NCBI RefSeq assembly: GCF_000283155.1
Contig: NW_004454229.1
Location: 5,292,322-5,356,321, forward strand
DNA length: 64,000 nucleotides
Reading direction: 5' to 3'
DNA from: Ceratotherium simum simum
Lineage: Eukaryota; Chordata; Mammalia; Perissodactyla; Rhinocerotidae
In this document: positions 38,351 to 49,961 of the stretch, in pieces
How positions within the stretch are numbered: the stretch's first letter is position 1
Layout: each line of letters begins with the position of its first letter
The notes under the pieces: model-generated
The model's input: the letters and a program-made list of their open reading frames with translations, nothing else
Databases searched by the model: none
What the model was told of the DNA's origin: nothing
Position numbers and translations under genes: made by a program

Positions 38351-39540
38351 TTTCAGTGTCTTCCAGAACTGGAGGAGTTCACAGCAAAGGCAGAGTGGAG
38401 TGAGGTGAAGCAGGAGAGTCAGGAGGGCCTGCACTTGCTCGGCTGTCCCTTCTCCTCCTCCCGTGTCTCCCGTGTGTTTGCCTCCTGTATACCTACGACT
38501 GCCCTGCATACCTGGCCAGCCCAGAACTCTCCTCTGCGCTCCAAGCCTGAATATCCAGCCACACACTTGACTTCTCAACCAACGTGTCCGAAGATGACCA
38601 GTCTTTCTCCTGCTCCCTTGGTGAGTGAATGACTTATCGACCCAGAAGTCCGTCCTGTTGCCTCCCTCTTCCTCACCCTTGAAATTTACTCAGTCTCTGA
38701 GGCCTGCCAATTCAACTCTTAAATAGATCTCAGATTTTCAGCTCACATTCCTCCTTGCAGCCACTAACCTGGTGCTGGCTCTTTCCTCTATTACGTGGAT
38801 CACCCAACTGGCCCTCTTGCCCTCAGTCTTGTTCCCCCTCCTCCCTCCACATTCATTCCTTCATTTGGGTCAGAGTCATCTTTCTAACCCAAATCCTACC
38901 ATGTCTCTCCTCTCCCCTTTTCATCAAAATAAAGTCTAATCCTTAATACCACCCACAAAGCCCTCCACAATCTGACCCTTACACTCCACTCTGGCCTCAA
39001 CTCACTCCCCTAATCTGGGCCAGGTATTAGGGAAGAGAGACTGGCTCTGGGCAGGGGCTCGAATACTTTTATCCCTTCTCAGCCATTTCCCCTCCTGTAA
39101 AATGTCGGGGATGGACTAGAATAGTATTTACCAATCCTTTTGCCTTCAAAGGCCCGTTATTATTTTCTCCCAGAGTTCTCAGCTTTGTCTGTGGAACAAG
39201 CAGTATTTATTAAGATGGTATTCTCAGTGTGAGTTGATCTGTGACACAGAGAAGGGCCAATGAAATTTCAGGGCTCTCAAGGGACAGAGTTTTCAATCAG
39301 GAATTAGAGAACTGTGGTCCAGGACAGAGAACTGTAACATTCAGGCTAGGTGGGCTTCCTTAGCCTCCCCAGAAACCTTTAAAGAGCTCTTTGAGCCCAG
39401 CAGGTCTAGAAGTCCCACAGAGGAACTCAGATGTCCCCAAGGTCTTCTCCAGCTCTGGTGCTCCAGAAGAGAAAATGCTACAACTTTGGGGAAGGGAACC
39501 TGGTAGATGGAAGCCTCATCAGAGGGGTTGAGGAAAACAG
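38351..39540. other. ECHDC2 intron 1 sequence with no clear feature
   Basis: Moderately GC-rich intron. The open frames are short, mutually overlapping and lack family resemblance. No exon or recent repeat was recognised. Confidence 0.5.
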
Positions 39541-39555
39541 TCTAGGCCCTAGGTC

Positions 39556-40148
39556 ACTGTGGCAGACAGACTCTGGAGTGGCCCCCATGTTCACATGCTG
39601 AATAATCCTCTTACCTTGAGTGTGGGCAGGACCTGTGAATTGCTTCTAACCAACAGAATACAGATAAGGTTGTAAAATGTCACTTCCAAAATAAGGTTCA
39701 ATTCTATGGCAAAGGTGATGAGGTGTGACCTCTGTGATTAGGTTATGATGTACATAAGACTCTGTCTTGCCAGCACAAACTAGAGAAACTAGTGGACCTA
39801 TGGAGAGGGTCATGTGGCAAGAATCTGTGGGCAGCCTAGCTTGTAGGCGTTGAGAGCGGCCTGGCCAACAGTCAGCAAGAAAAGAGGACTTCAGTCCTGC
39901 AAACACAGGAGGTGAATTCTGTCAGTAACATGAGGAACTTGGAAGCAGATCTTTCCCCAGTCAGGCCTATGATGAGACCACAGCCCCAGCCAACTCCTTG
40001 ATTGCAGCCTGGTAAGACCCTGAAGCCGAGAACCCAGCTAAGTTGGGCCTGGACTTCTGACCTACAGAAACTATGAGACAATCAATGTGTGTTATTTTAA
40101 ACAACAAAGTTTGTGGTAATTTCTTATGTGGCAATAGAAAACTAATAC
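39556..40148 (+). repeat. MaLR/MLT1-like solo LTR
   Basis: Begins gtggcagacagactctgg and ends aaactaatacag; same family as 8978-9577, sharing gtgtgggcaggacctgtga and tgcttctaaccaa. Confidence 0.65.
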
Positions 40149-40289
40149 AGTCATGATGTCTGTGATTGACAGAAACTTTCTTCTCTCGTCTTTGCTTTCC
40201 TGTTCTGTCTTGCCTTTCTCTCTGGCTAATTCTCTCCTATCTTTCATCTTTATCTCCTCTCTCCATCTTTATCTCCCTCTCAGAATACT

Positions 40290-42150
40290 AGCTGCCAAAT
40301 CTTAAGGTGCTTGGCTCCAACCACAGCTCTGCCACACACCAGCTCCATGGCCTTGGGCAAATATTTACCCTTCTGCCCTTCAATTTCCTGATCAGTAAAT
40401 AGAAATAAGAAGAAGGTTGTTATGAGGATTAAAAGAGATAACGCACATAAGTGCTTAGCCAGAGTTTGTGGGTACAGTGAACAGGGAGAATGCACAGATG
40501 CTGGGGAAAGTCTAGGACCCACAAGGTATGAACTCCAAGCTGGGAGCCCTGAGGAGCCAGGCAGGCTGTCTTTGGCTTTCATTCATTCATCTGACACTAT
40601 TCAATTTGCACTACCACATGCCAGGCCCTGGAGAAATAGAAAGGGTTCAGCCATGGTCTCTGACTTTTTAGTTGAGCCCTGATTCTGGGAACATTGCCCT
40701 TTCTGGGCCCCAGCAGTGGGGATGGGTCTGCACTGCAACCTCCTCCTCTTACCAAACCCACCATGCCACTGGCTGATGATTTCCTTAGCAGCTGTCCTAG
40801 GGTGACTTCTGTTTGCATGGCCTGGATCACAGGCTAGGTGATGTGGGTGGGAGTCAACAGAAACCACTGGAAGGTAATAAGGAGACCAACCAGTTTAACA
40901 ACCTCTTACCATATAGAAGGGAAACTGTGGCCCGGAAAAGAAGAGAATTTGCCTAAGTTAACAGCTGAACCCAGCTAGCAGTCCTCACTCTCAAAGAGCT
41001 AACAACCCATGAGGGAGACAAGTCCAGACACATTGAAAGTAAAGGGACAGTGGGGAATGGTAATTCCAGGAGGATTTCCATAGACAGGAAAGGAGGCGAC
41101 CCAAGTTGGGCATAGCTAGAACAAAACACAGAGCTGGGGCAGCTTAAAATGAACCCATTGGTAGAAGAGAGAAAATGGAAAGGTTGGGTTGTGGTGGAGA
41201 GCCTTGAATGCCCTGCCAAGGAGTGGAGTCAAGCCATAAAGAAGAATGAAGACTGGTTAACAAGCCAATCCCATTTTCAAGGGCAACTGGTAAAATGTGA
41301 CAGTGCTCTGGTGCCATCAGCCCAAGTGGAAGGCAGAACCTGTGGCTTCGAACATGAACATCAAATGACCCCAAAGCATTTGGGGGGTCGGGGTGGGGTG
41401 TGGTCCTCGTGTGGGAGTCTCTTGGCGTACAGGCGTAATCTGTTGATCCTTGTTACTTCTGGATAAAACTTTCCACTATTTGCAAGGGAGCCTTAAGGTC
41501 TATGACCTATGATAATTTTTTTTAACTGATGTACAAGTCTGTGTTATGAGTCAATGAATTATCAGAAGAGACAGTGATAACCTAATAGTTGAGAACACAG
41601 GTTTTGAAATCAGACCTTGGTTCAAATTGCATAACTTCTCTGTGCCTCAGTTTCTTAATTTGTAAAGTGGGGAGAATAATTATAACTATCTCAAGACAAG
41701 TGCTGTTGCCAGTTTGGCAATGAACTAAGCATGAGAGTAAGGGGAATTCTCTAAGACCCAGCAATCCCACATGGCCAGAGAAATTCTCACCAAGTGATGT
41801 AGTGGGACGCTGGCAGCCCCTACACATCCATCAAAAGTGGGGATGCACATTAGAGAATAGTATGCAACAGCAGGGAGCAAGGAACTAGATTTCTATGGCA
41901 AAGCAGCTCTTCAAAATTTAGTATGAAGTGGGAAAAAAGGAAGAAATAGGAGATGTATGGACTGCCATCTGTGTAAATTAAAACTCGGACACAAAGGAAG
42001 CTACATCAAGCGCAGAGACGGGTTCGGATTGGGGAGAAATTAAAGACAAAAGAAGGGCTTTGCCACAATGGCAACGCGCTGCGGACTGAGGAGCGTGAGG
42101 AACCCCATCGAATGCACTTGAAGTCCCAGAAGAACCCAGCAACACAATGC
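40290..42150. other. ECHDC2 intron 1, MIR-like remnants only
   Basis: MIR-like blocks at about 40310-40470 and 41580-41720 (cctcagtttcttaatttg). The remainder holds nothing recognisable. Confidence 0.45.
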
Positions 42151-42589
42151 GCAATCGAAGGTGTTTTCTGCTAGTGACCAGTGCGAACTTTACCCTTTGA
42201 GTCAGCGGGACGCAAAAGTCAGCCAGAAGCCGCAGGGCCAGCGCTCCGGGAGGAGGCTCCCCTCCCACCTCTCCTCCCCTCCATCGCAGCCCTGCACGGC
42301 GAGCCGGATTGGCTCCGCCGCCTCGGCCCCCTGGAACTTTTCCCTCTTGGCCCAAGAGGCCTTTTAAAGCTCCTGTTGGGGGATGGGAGGCGCTAGTACC
42401 TAGTCCTGCCCCTGAGCAACTCTTCTCCCCTTCCTCAGAGCCCCAGACCACCGAATAGGGGACTGAAGGGACCAATATTGACACAGAGTCCCACCCCAAC
42501 AAGGGTCGGAGTGGCCAGTAGGTGGTCACCCACCTTTCGGGCCTTAAGGAGGCTTGGAGAGCCTAGACTGGGATGCAGGAGATTTGGGA

Positions 42590-42990
42590 TCAAATCCTCA
42601 AGCGCACTGAGCGACCCGCTTTCCCGGTGCTGGTCTCAGTCTTTCCGCGTGCAATGGGCGCGCTGGCCCTGGCGGCGGCGCCAGGCGTACCCTGCTCAGC
42701 GCGGCCCGGGTGCGTCCCAGCGCTTCCTGGGCGCACTTACCTTGCTCCGGACCCGTCAGGGAGCGCACTTGGATCTCCCAGTCCCCGGCCGCCCCGTCGG
42801 AGGCGCAGCCGCGGGTCCGAAGGGGCTTCCAGGGCCGTGGAAGGCGCAGGACACTGGTCAGGGCGCGCAGCATCGGGGCGCGGGCTGGGAAGGTGCCGAT
42901 CGGCCCCTTCGCCGCCTCCTCTCCGGCTGGAAGTTCGCTGCTCGGCCGCGAGGCCTTCGCAAACTGCTCCACCTATGGGCCGACAGGCCA
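42590..42990. promoter_or_regulatory. ECHDC2: CpG island at ECHDC2 promoter/exon 1
   Basis: GC-rich, CpG-dense DNA surrounds ECHDC2 exon 1. A further moderately CpG-rich patch lies at 42180-42320 inside intron 1. No TATA box is evident upstream of the - strand start. A MIR occupies about 43010-43140, so the 5' UTR probably begins left of it. Confidence 0.75.
42741..42873 (-). CDS. ECHDC2: ECHDC2 coding exon 1 (start codon, mitochondrial presequence)
   Basis: Starts at ATG (42873-42871) and encodes 44 residues from MLRALTSVLRLPRPWKPL to SLTGPEQ plus one base, ending before gtaagt. The first 22 residues contain five Arg, one Lys and no acidic residue, consistent with mitochondrial import. This ATG is chosen by alignment with human MLRVL; an in-frame ATG also exists 99 bases upstream. 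It lies in a CpG island. Confidence 0.95.
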
Positions 42991-43184
42991 CGCCGCTCTC
43001 TGCCCCTGTTGGAGACCGGGAGACCTGGGTAGAGGAAAGCCCAGCTCTGCTGTGTGGTTTGGACAAGACTGTCAACCTCTCTAAGCGTCAATGCTTTAAT
43101 CTGTAAAGCAGGGATAATAGTAGTGACTACTGCCAACGATAAAGAAAGCTGGACCTAAACTCCACTTGGATTTGTACAGAGGTG

Positions 43185-43585
43185 ACTGGGAGTTTTAAAG
43201 GGAGAGAGGGGATAGGGAGGTGGGTGAGCGGGGACTGTATAGAGTCAAGGGAAGTGAAACATTCCAAAAGGCAGGAAGGAGGCGGGGTCAGTCCATCTGA
43301 AACCCATCTGGGTTTGCTAACTGGTGCTTATCCAAGCTTAGGCTCCCACAGAGACGGGCAGGTCTCAGCCAGGTGTTGGCTGGAACAGACAGTCAACTCT
43401 TTTGGCAGCCTGGAGTTTTCTCAGGTAGGCACTTTAAGTGGGACTAGGGTCATCCTAGGGATGTGCCCTTGAGCTGTTAGAAAATATGTTAGTGTTTCAG
43501 TCTTTATAGGCCAAGGCGGAGGCCTAGTGAAGAGGGTTCAGAGGAGCCTGGCTAGAGTTTGGTGGAGAGAATCTTTGTCACTATG
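43185..43585. repeat. LTR-like repeat, copy 1 of a direct pair
   Basis: Shares about 400 bases with 63438-63872, including ggatagggaggtgggtgag, acccatctgggtttgcta and cactttaagtgggactag. Identity is high but with several indels. Confidence 0.8.
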
Positions 43586-44071
43586 TCATGGTGGTATTAT
43601 AACAATTGAATGGGGTGTGTGAACCTTGCTTACATGTATGCTCAATAAATGTTATGTCATTTTTAAAATGTCATTTCGTTCATTCTAGCATTGTCTACAT
43701 TCATGGACTTCACTGCCTCACCTCCCATTTGCACCTCAACTCATCCCAATTTTATACTCAATGATTGCAAAAATATTTGTGAATGTGAATCCCTAGCTTC
43801 TGCCCCCACTGTCCACCCAAACTGCTTTTGTAGAGGTCATCGGTGGCCTTCTTTAGTTCATTCTGGGTGGATCAATAAAGAGTGTTCAGTGAATGCAGTC
43901 CCCTCCCCCACCTTCCACTTGCTGTAGACCCCAAAGCCACTAATGATCCTGGCCTACAACCAATGGCTGCAGTGTTAGGCAATCTAGAAATAAAATTCTC
44001 TCTTTTTGAAGTTGCTGGTGCTTGGTGGGGTCATCACTATGTCCATTAAGATTTGAAAAAAAATGGGCTCT

Positions 44072-44545
44072 AGGGGCTGGCCCAGTGGCAAAGTGGTTAA
44101 GTTCATGTGCTCCGCTGTGGCGGCCTGGGGTTCGAAGGTTTGGATCCCGGGCGTGGACCTACGCACCGCTCATTAAGTCATGCTGTGGTGGGCCGGCCCC
44201 GTGTCTTAGCCGTTAAGTGCGCTCGCTCCACTACTGGCAGCCCGGGTTCGGATCCCGGGCGTGCATTGACGCACCGCTTCTCCGGCCATGCTGAGGCCGC
44301 GTCCCACATACAGCAACTAGAAGGATGTGCAACTATGACATACAAGTATCTATTGGGGCTTTGGGGGGGAAATAAATAAATAAAAATTATTAAAAAAAAA
44401 AAAAGTCATGCTGTGGTGGCATCCCATATACAAAATAGAGGAAGATTGGCACAGGTGTTAGCTCAGCGACAATCTTCCTCAAGCAAAAAGAGGAAGATTG
44501 GCAACAGGTGTTAGCTCAGGGCCAGTCTTACACACACACAAAAAG
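44072..44545 (+). repeat. ERE SINE split by a second ERE (outer element)
   Basis: Head ggggctggcccagtggca; the body breaks at 44188 and resumes at about 44404 with gtggcatcccatatac, ending tcttacacacacaca. Flanking gctcta is the outer target duplication. Confidence 0.93.
44190..44403 (+). repeat. ERE SINE nested in ERE (inner element)
   Basis: Head ggccggccccgtgtctta, body acagcaactagaaggatg and a long A-rich tail. Target duplication aagtcatgctgtggtg lies on both sides and comes from the outer ERE, which proves the nesting. Confidence 0.96.
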
Positions 44546-44852
44546 GCTCTAACTTGCTTCCTGGGTCTGGTGAGAAACTCTTAAGTTCCTCTCTGTGACC
44601 ATCAAGATTAATTGGGGTTTATATCAATCCTGGTCATTTCTGACCCCTCACTGTTGCTTCCAATGAATTAATTCAGGTTATGGATCATCTGGCCATCCCT
44701 CCATGTCCCTTTTCTATTATATTACTGGACACAACTCCAATTCCTTCTCTCCTTAAAGAATCACAGAGACGAGACTGCATGAGAAAGACTTTTACAGAAG
44801 GTGGGAGAGCAACTGTAGACTTCACCTCTCATAGTTAAAGATACTAGTGCTA

Positions 44853-45243
44853 ACTGTTATGGACTGAATTATGTCTCTCCAAAATTCATGTGTTGAAGTC
44901 CTACCTCCCAGTACCTCACAATGTGACTGTATTTGGAGATAGGGTCTTTAAAGAGGTAATTAAGTTAAAATGAAGTCATTAGGGTGGGCCCTAATCCAAT
45001 ATGACTGATGTCTTTATAAGAAGAGGAAATTTGGACACAGATGGGTATAGAAGATAGACCATGTGATGACAGAGGGAGAAGATGGCCATCTACAAGCCAA
45101 TGAGAGAGGCCTCAGACAAAACCAACCCTGCCAATACCTTGATCTTGCACTTCTAGCCACCAGAAATGTGAAAAAGTAAATTTCTATTGTTTAAGCCACC
45201 CTGTCTATGATACTTTTTCATGGCAGCCCTAGCAAACTAATAC
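44853..45243 (+). repeat. MaLR-type solo LTR
   Basis: Begins tgttatggactgaattatg, includes gtatttggagatagggtc, ends cctagcaaactaataca. This is a standard MaLR LTR pattern. Confidence 0.8.
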
Positions 45244-45539
45244 ACCAAATAAAGAAAGTTCTTTTCCTAAGAGGAAATCTAGTGTCTGGTTCTTAAGATA
45301 ACAAGGTGCCTCCTCTCTTCTCTATATTATTATTGTTCCTGGGACTCCAAGGAAGCTTAGCAAAAGAGCAAGGGAGGTAGGACACAAGCAGCAGTAGTAA
45401 CAATATGGCTATAGTTCATAAGAACATTTTTTCTCCTTTTTAATCCTGCTGGTTTTAAGCAGAAATAATCCCTCAGTAATCTCTGAACTATAATAGGAAT
45501 TTGAAAAACCATTGTTTTAGTATAAAAGCAATAAATGTA

Positions 45540-46340
45540 GAGCACTCACATTGCTAATGGGAAAGTCTTTAATGGAGAGCAATTGGCAATATTTGTCAGA
45601 ACTATAAATCATCTCCTCTTTGACGCCAAAATTCCAATTTTAGGAATTTAACCTACAGATATACCCACACAGATGTGAAATGACACATGTACAAGGTTAT
45701 TCACTGCAGCATTGCTTATAATAGCAAAAGACTGGAAACAGTCTTTTTTTTTTTTTTAATTTTATTTATTTATTCATTTTTCCCCCAAAGCCCCAGTAAA
45801 TAGTTGTATGTCATAGCTGCACATCCTTCTAGTTGCTGCATGTGGGACGCGGCCTCAGCATGGCCGGACAAGCGGTGTGTCGGCGCTTGTCCGGGATCCG
45901 AACCTGGGCCGCCAGCAGTGGAGTGCACGCACTTAACCACTAAGCCATGGGGCCGGCCTGGAAACAGTCTTAATATGCATCAGTAGGGGATTGGTTAAAT
46001 AAGTTATGGTACATCCATACATTGAATACTATGCAGCCATGAAAAAGCATAGGAAGCTCTTTATGCACTGATATGATCTTCACAGTCTGTTGCAATATGA
46101 AAAAAACCAAGATGGCAGAATAATGTGTAAAGAAAACTAAAATTTGTGTTACAAAGGGGGATAGCATTACTTAGGTATGCATGTATATATTTGTTGGTAT
46201 TTACATAAAATATTTCTGAAAGGATAGAGGAGAGGAATTGGGGAGCTAGGAATACAAGTGGGAGGGAGAATTTTTACAGTTTGACCTTTTGTACTTTTTG
46301 AATCTTGATTCATGTGTTCAATATTATCTACTCAAAAAAT
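45540..46340 (+). repeat. L1 3' fragment split by an ERE
   Basis: L1-like text (ttcactgcagcattgctt, gaatactatgcagccatg) on both sides of the ERE at 45747-45957. It directly precedes the provirus. Confidence 0.75.
45747..45957 (-). repeat. ERE SINE in L1
   Basis: Short-bodied reverse ERE ending ccatggggccggcc; target duplication tggaaacagtctt on both sides. Confidence 0.95.
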
Positions 46341-46476
46341 AATTAAAATGAAAACAAAACACAATGACAAAAATTAAAGACATGATATAGTAAAAATAAA
46401 ACTAATACATACGCAAGGTCAAAACATTCAAACAGTACAGATGGATATAAAATTAAAAGAAAAACTACCGTTCTCC

Positions 46477-46908
46477 TGTGAAATGAATAAACAAAATCTC
46501 AACTAAATTCTAGTCAGGAAGGCCTATAGGGGGAGCTCTCATGCACTAATATACATCATCAATTGCTCCAAACAGGAAGACACCTACACTTGCATCTCCC
46601 ACAGGAAGTACAACTACTTTACTACTGAAGGAAGATTTCTCTTCACATCTGGCAACAGCCCAGCCAATGAGAAACACCAGAGCTCAGCCAATGAGAAGCC
46701 ATTACCACCCAGAACTGTTACTTTCCTCCAATGGACTTTCAAAAAAGTCCCTCCCTACTCCCTCTTTTGCTCTATGAAAGCAAGCCCCTTCTTTTGTCTC
46801 CTGGAATTTGCTGTAGCATGCACACCTCGATTGCAATTCTTTTGGCTATTCCTGAATAAACTTGTTTTGAGGGTAAAATAACTGGCAAATTTGCTTTTTA
46901 AGTTGACA
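46477..46908 (+). repeat. 5' LTR of the provirus
   Basis: Begins tgtgaaatgaataa and ends agttgaca (TG..CA ends). It contains two agccaatgag CCAAT-like boxes, a damaged TATA region (ctatgaaag near 46772) and a poly(A) signal at 46855-46860. Confidence 0.93.
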
Positions 46909-46912
46909 TATA

Positions 46913-46930
46913 TGGTGTCAGAAGTGGGAT
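46913..46930 (+). other. Primer-binding site, tRNA-Leu type
   Basis: tggtgtcagaagtgggat lies four bases after the 5' LTR. It complements the 3' end of the mammalian tRNA-Leu whose acceptor stem starts GTCAG. The following bases also match in part. Confidence 0.8.
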
Positions 46931-47512
46931 CCAAAGGAGGTGACCCCCCTGAGAGACTGTGACCCCCAGAATCAGTTGAGGTACCCACACTGAGCCCTTA
47001 TGCTCATTGCTTCTGTTGAGTTCCTGCCTGCTTTCCATTTGGTAAGTATCCTCTCAGATTCCAAGCTCTCCTTGCATTTTGAGCTCTCTGACTTTATTTG
47101 GGATTGGGAGAGCTTTTGTCTTCTTAGAGGAGGGACTTTGTCCTTCGCGGTTCAAGGCTCTGTCCTTAGGTTCAAGGCTTCATCCTTAGTGAGTACTCAG
47201 TTGTTATTTTCTGAAGCAGTAGTACAGTTCCTTTTGAAGCTCGGGCTTGCTGAAAATCTAGGAGTTATTTTTTGGTTTTCAGATTCCTTTTGGAATCAGG
47301 GCTGGGAATCCAGCAACTTGCTTTTGTTTTTAGATTCCTTTAGAAACTTCCTTGGGTTTTCAGAGGAAATTTCAGAAATAGGATCCCAGTCATCTAAATG
47401 TTCTAAGGGAAACCCTCCTTCAGGGACCCCGGCTGGCTTTATGTTTAAGAACTATGCGCATTTTTACGTGGGCCAAACTGACCAGGAGTAGTCCGGAATT
47501 ACAGTGGCCATT

Positions 47513-48760
47513 ATGGGGAACTTTCAATCTCCCCAAGCTCATTTTTCTTAAATCCAAGTTGGAAGATTGTGGCTCTAAAATTAAGCAAAACAAGTGATAT
47601 GTTTATTTTAATTGGTACCTAGAAGTTTCTAAACATGTACAATACTCTGAAATTGCCTCACTACAAGATACCATGTCTAAATTAACTGAAACAATTAAAA
47701 AACTGAGGGAGAACAAGATGGCTTCTGGAGTCTCCTGTTCCCCTCCTCCTCCTTCTTTGGCTCAGGCACCATCTTGTTTGTCTTCCCGGGGTCCTTTTTC
47801 TCAGACTCCACCCCGGCAGCCGTTTTGTGTTCAGGCTCTGCCCCCAACCCCATCTTCTTTGCCATCTGCACCACCCCCAACTTTTCTGTATTCTCCACTT
47901 CCCCACTCTAATTCGTTTGCTGAACTTCCTTTCTCCTCTGAACCTACCTTCACCCTTCTTCTTCTGAACCTAACAGAACCTGCCCTTTTAAAGTTAAACC
48001 CTCTGAGGATCCAAACAAACCTCAGAGTTCTTATGTTCTCTGGACTAAAGCTGAATTGTGAGCCATTGTTAAAGATTTTCCAAAAGCAACTGAAGACCTC
48101 CATAGATTTGCTGATGAATTTAATATAGTTGTTCAGACCTACTAGCTGAGGTTTTCAGAGTTATATCAGCTACTTCATATGCTTGTTGGGGAAGGCCAGG
48201 CCCAACACTTAATGAAACTTGCCTGATGGGAACATTCTGAAAGGGATTTAGAAAAACAAACCCCTAATTTTTGACAAGAAGCTAGAACACTTGCTGGAAA
48301 ACTCCACCAAGCAATCCCAGTCGCCTTTCCCAAGCTTGTTGATGGGAACAAAATTCAAGCTTGCATGCAAAAGCCTGATGAACCTGTTCATGACTATTTT
48401 AATCAGCTTCAGATTGCTTTCTAAGAAACTCTGGCCTCCCGCATGGAAGCTAAATCCACTCGAGTAGTTTTTAATTTTGTGTTTGTTAATGGGCTGAACT
48501 AGGATCTTTCCCTCCTAGTGAAGGGGTCCTGGATGGAGTGGAGGAAGACCATATCCACTCCAGATTTGGTCAGTGGCTTGCTCACACCCTAGAGGATTTA
48601 ACTTGAAAAAAGACCCTAAAAATCCTGAATTTTCAACTCCAACAAGTGAAGGCCTCTGGACTGAACCAGAAACTTCTCAGTCACTATCAGTTTTGTAAAA
48701 AGCCAGGGCATAGGGAAAAGGACCGTGCAAGCTAAAAACTCCAGAGATTTTCAGCTCCCC
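47513..48760 (+). pseudogene. gag: Degenerate gag of the provirus
   Basis: An ATG at 47513 opens MGN, the myristoylation-type start of gammaretroviral matrix, but a TAA follows after 12 codons. A Pro-rich stretch lies at about 47720-47950, a capsid region at about 48040-48480 with a major-homology-like block near 48354-48420, and a single zinc-knuckle remnant at 48685-48726. In the knuckle the first and last Cys positions are Tyr and Arg, so it would not bind zinc. Several in-frame stops are visible through the capsid. Confidence 0.8.
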
Positions 48761-49250
48761 AACCGATCCTTCTAATGCCCTCCCAATCCCCAGTGACAGG
48801 GCTCTGAGGAACTGCAGGGCATTTCCCAATCCTTTCCCTTAATCAACTTGGAGAAACCACTTTCCAGACTGCGAATGAATATTTCCCCATACTTACTGAC
48901 ACTGGTGCTCTGCTCTTTCTGCTCACCTCCACTGTCATTAAACAGCGCCTGCCTCAGATTACTAAAACAGTTCAGAGAGTGGGATCTCAAACCTCTACAG
49001 GTCCCTGTCTCTAAACCCATCCCCTTTTGTTTGGGCCCTCTGAGAGACACTCACTCTTTTCTCCTTGGTTCCTCTGCTCCCATTCATCTGTTAGGCTGAG
49101 ATTTCCTGGAGAGAGACCGTGCTAGTATTTCTTTCTTCCAAAAGAGGGAGATAATTCTAGAATTTGATAGCAGCAGTGACAGGAGTAATCAAAATAGCCA
49201 AGTGGACAAATAAAATGACCTTAAAACATGTTTTATTTATTCTATTACTG
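48761..49250 (+). pseudogene. Degenerate protease of the provirus
   Basis: The active-site motif DTGA is encoded at 48898-48909, followed by about 30 open codons and a stop. The flanks do not hold a complete protease frame. Confidence 0.65.
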
Positions 49251-49299
49251 ATGATGTTAAAACTGATTTTCAGGACACTAGCTATTTATCTCTATTAGA

Positions 49300-49961
49300 T
49301 CCGCTGCCACCCTCCTTATGGGCAGAGTCCACAACTGATATTGGCAGAATCCATAGTGCACCTCCTATCAAAATTCAAATAGATCCTTCAAAGTCTATCT
49401 CAAAAGTTAATCAATACCCTATAAATAAAGAAGCCCTTCAAGTTCTCGGGCCAATAATAGAAGATTATAAGGCCCAAGGCTTCATTATTCCCTGTACAAG
49501 TCCCTGTAATACTCCTATTTTACCTGTAAGAAAACCTTGTGGTTGAAGATCGAGATTCATCCAGGACATCCGAGCGATAAATAACATTGCCATCCCTAGG
49601 CACCCAGTTGTTCCTAACCCTCATACAACACTGGCATCTATCCCAACTGAAAGCAAATTCTTTACTGTGATTGATCTGTGCAGCACATTCTTTAGTGTCC
49701 CAGTTGATAAGGACAGTCAGTCCCTCTTTGCTTTCACTTGAGAAGGAAAACAATTCACCTGGACAGTGATGCCTCAGGGCTTTACTGAAAGTCCTGACTT
49801 TTCACAAGTCCCGAAGGCCGATTTGGATGATGTACAGTTTCCGAGAGGTTCTACTTTGTTGGAGTATGTAGATGATTTGCTTCTTTGTTCTTCCTCTCAG
49901 GCCTCCTCACAGGAAGACAGCATCCACTTAGGAAGGCTTTAGCCCAAAGGGACACAAGGTC
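49300..49961 (+). pseudogene. pol: Degenerate pol, reverse transcriptase part
   Basis: In one frame are CTSPCNTPILPV, the first catalytic Asp in VIDLCS (GAT 49673-49675), MPQGFTESP, and YVDD at 49865-49876. At least two TGA codons interrupt it, one near 49544 and one at 49739-49741. The sequence is cut off by a foreign segment shortly after YVDD. Confidence 0.88.

Larger units (their letters stand above)
19660..43000 (-). other. ECHDC2: ECHDC2 gene, complete
   Basis: Complete gene for enoyl-CoA hydratase domain-containing protein 2, a mitochondrial crotonase-family protein. Ten coding exons total 891 bases and join with matching phases to 296 residues plus stop; the human protein is about 292. 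An Arg-rich, acid-poor N-terminus suits a mitochondrial presequence. Crotonase motifs are intact: FCAGADLKE (residues 94-102), [11 protein letters not shown] with Glu146, and IETTRGLLPGAGG with Glu166. Glu146 and Glu166 match the two catalytic glutamates of ECHS1. The physiological substrate is not settled; related proteins include AUH and ECHDC1. The first intron (34448-42740) is full of repeats. It converges with ZYG11A and diverges from SCP2 across about 15 kb. The outer coordinates are approximate because UTR limits are inferred. Confidence 0.93.

Noticed and set aside
38150..38632. 160-codon frame on the + strand
   Set aside because: It begins in an LTR-like repeat and continues into intron sequence; no similarity to any family is evident.
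42478..43106. Long overlapping frames on both strands around ECHDC2 exon 1
   Set aside because: GC-rich low-stop DNA. Only the - strand frame containing MLRAL matches ECHDC2.
46477..46908. Two LTRs as identical recent copies
   Set aside because: Reading them side by side shows many substitutions and small indels, so the provirus is old rather than recently active.
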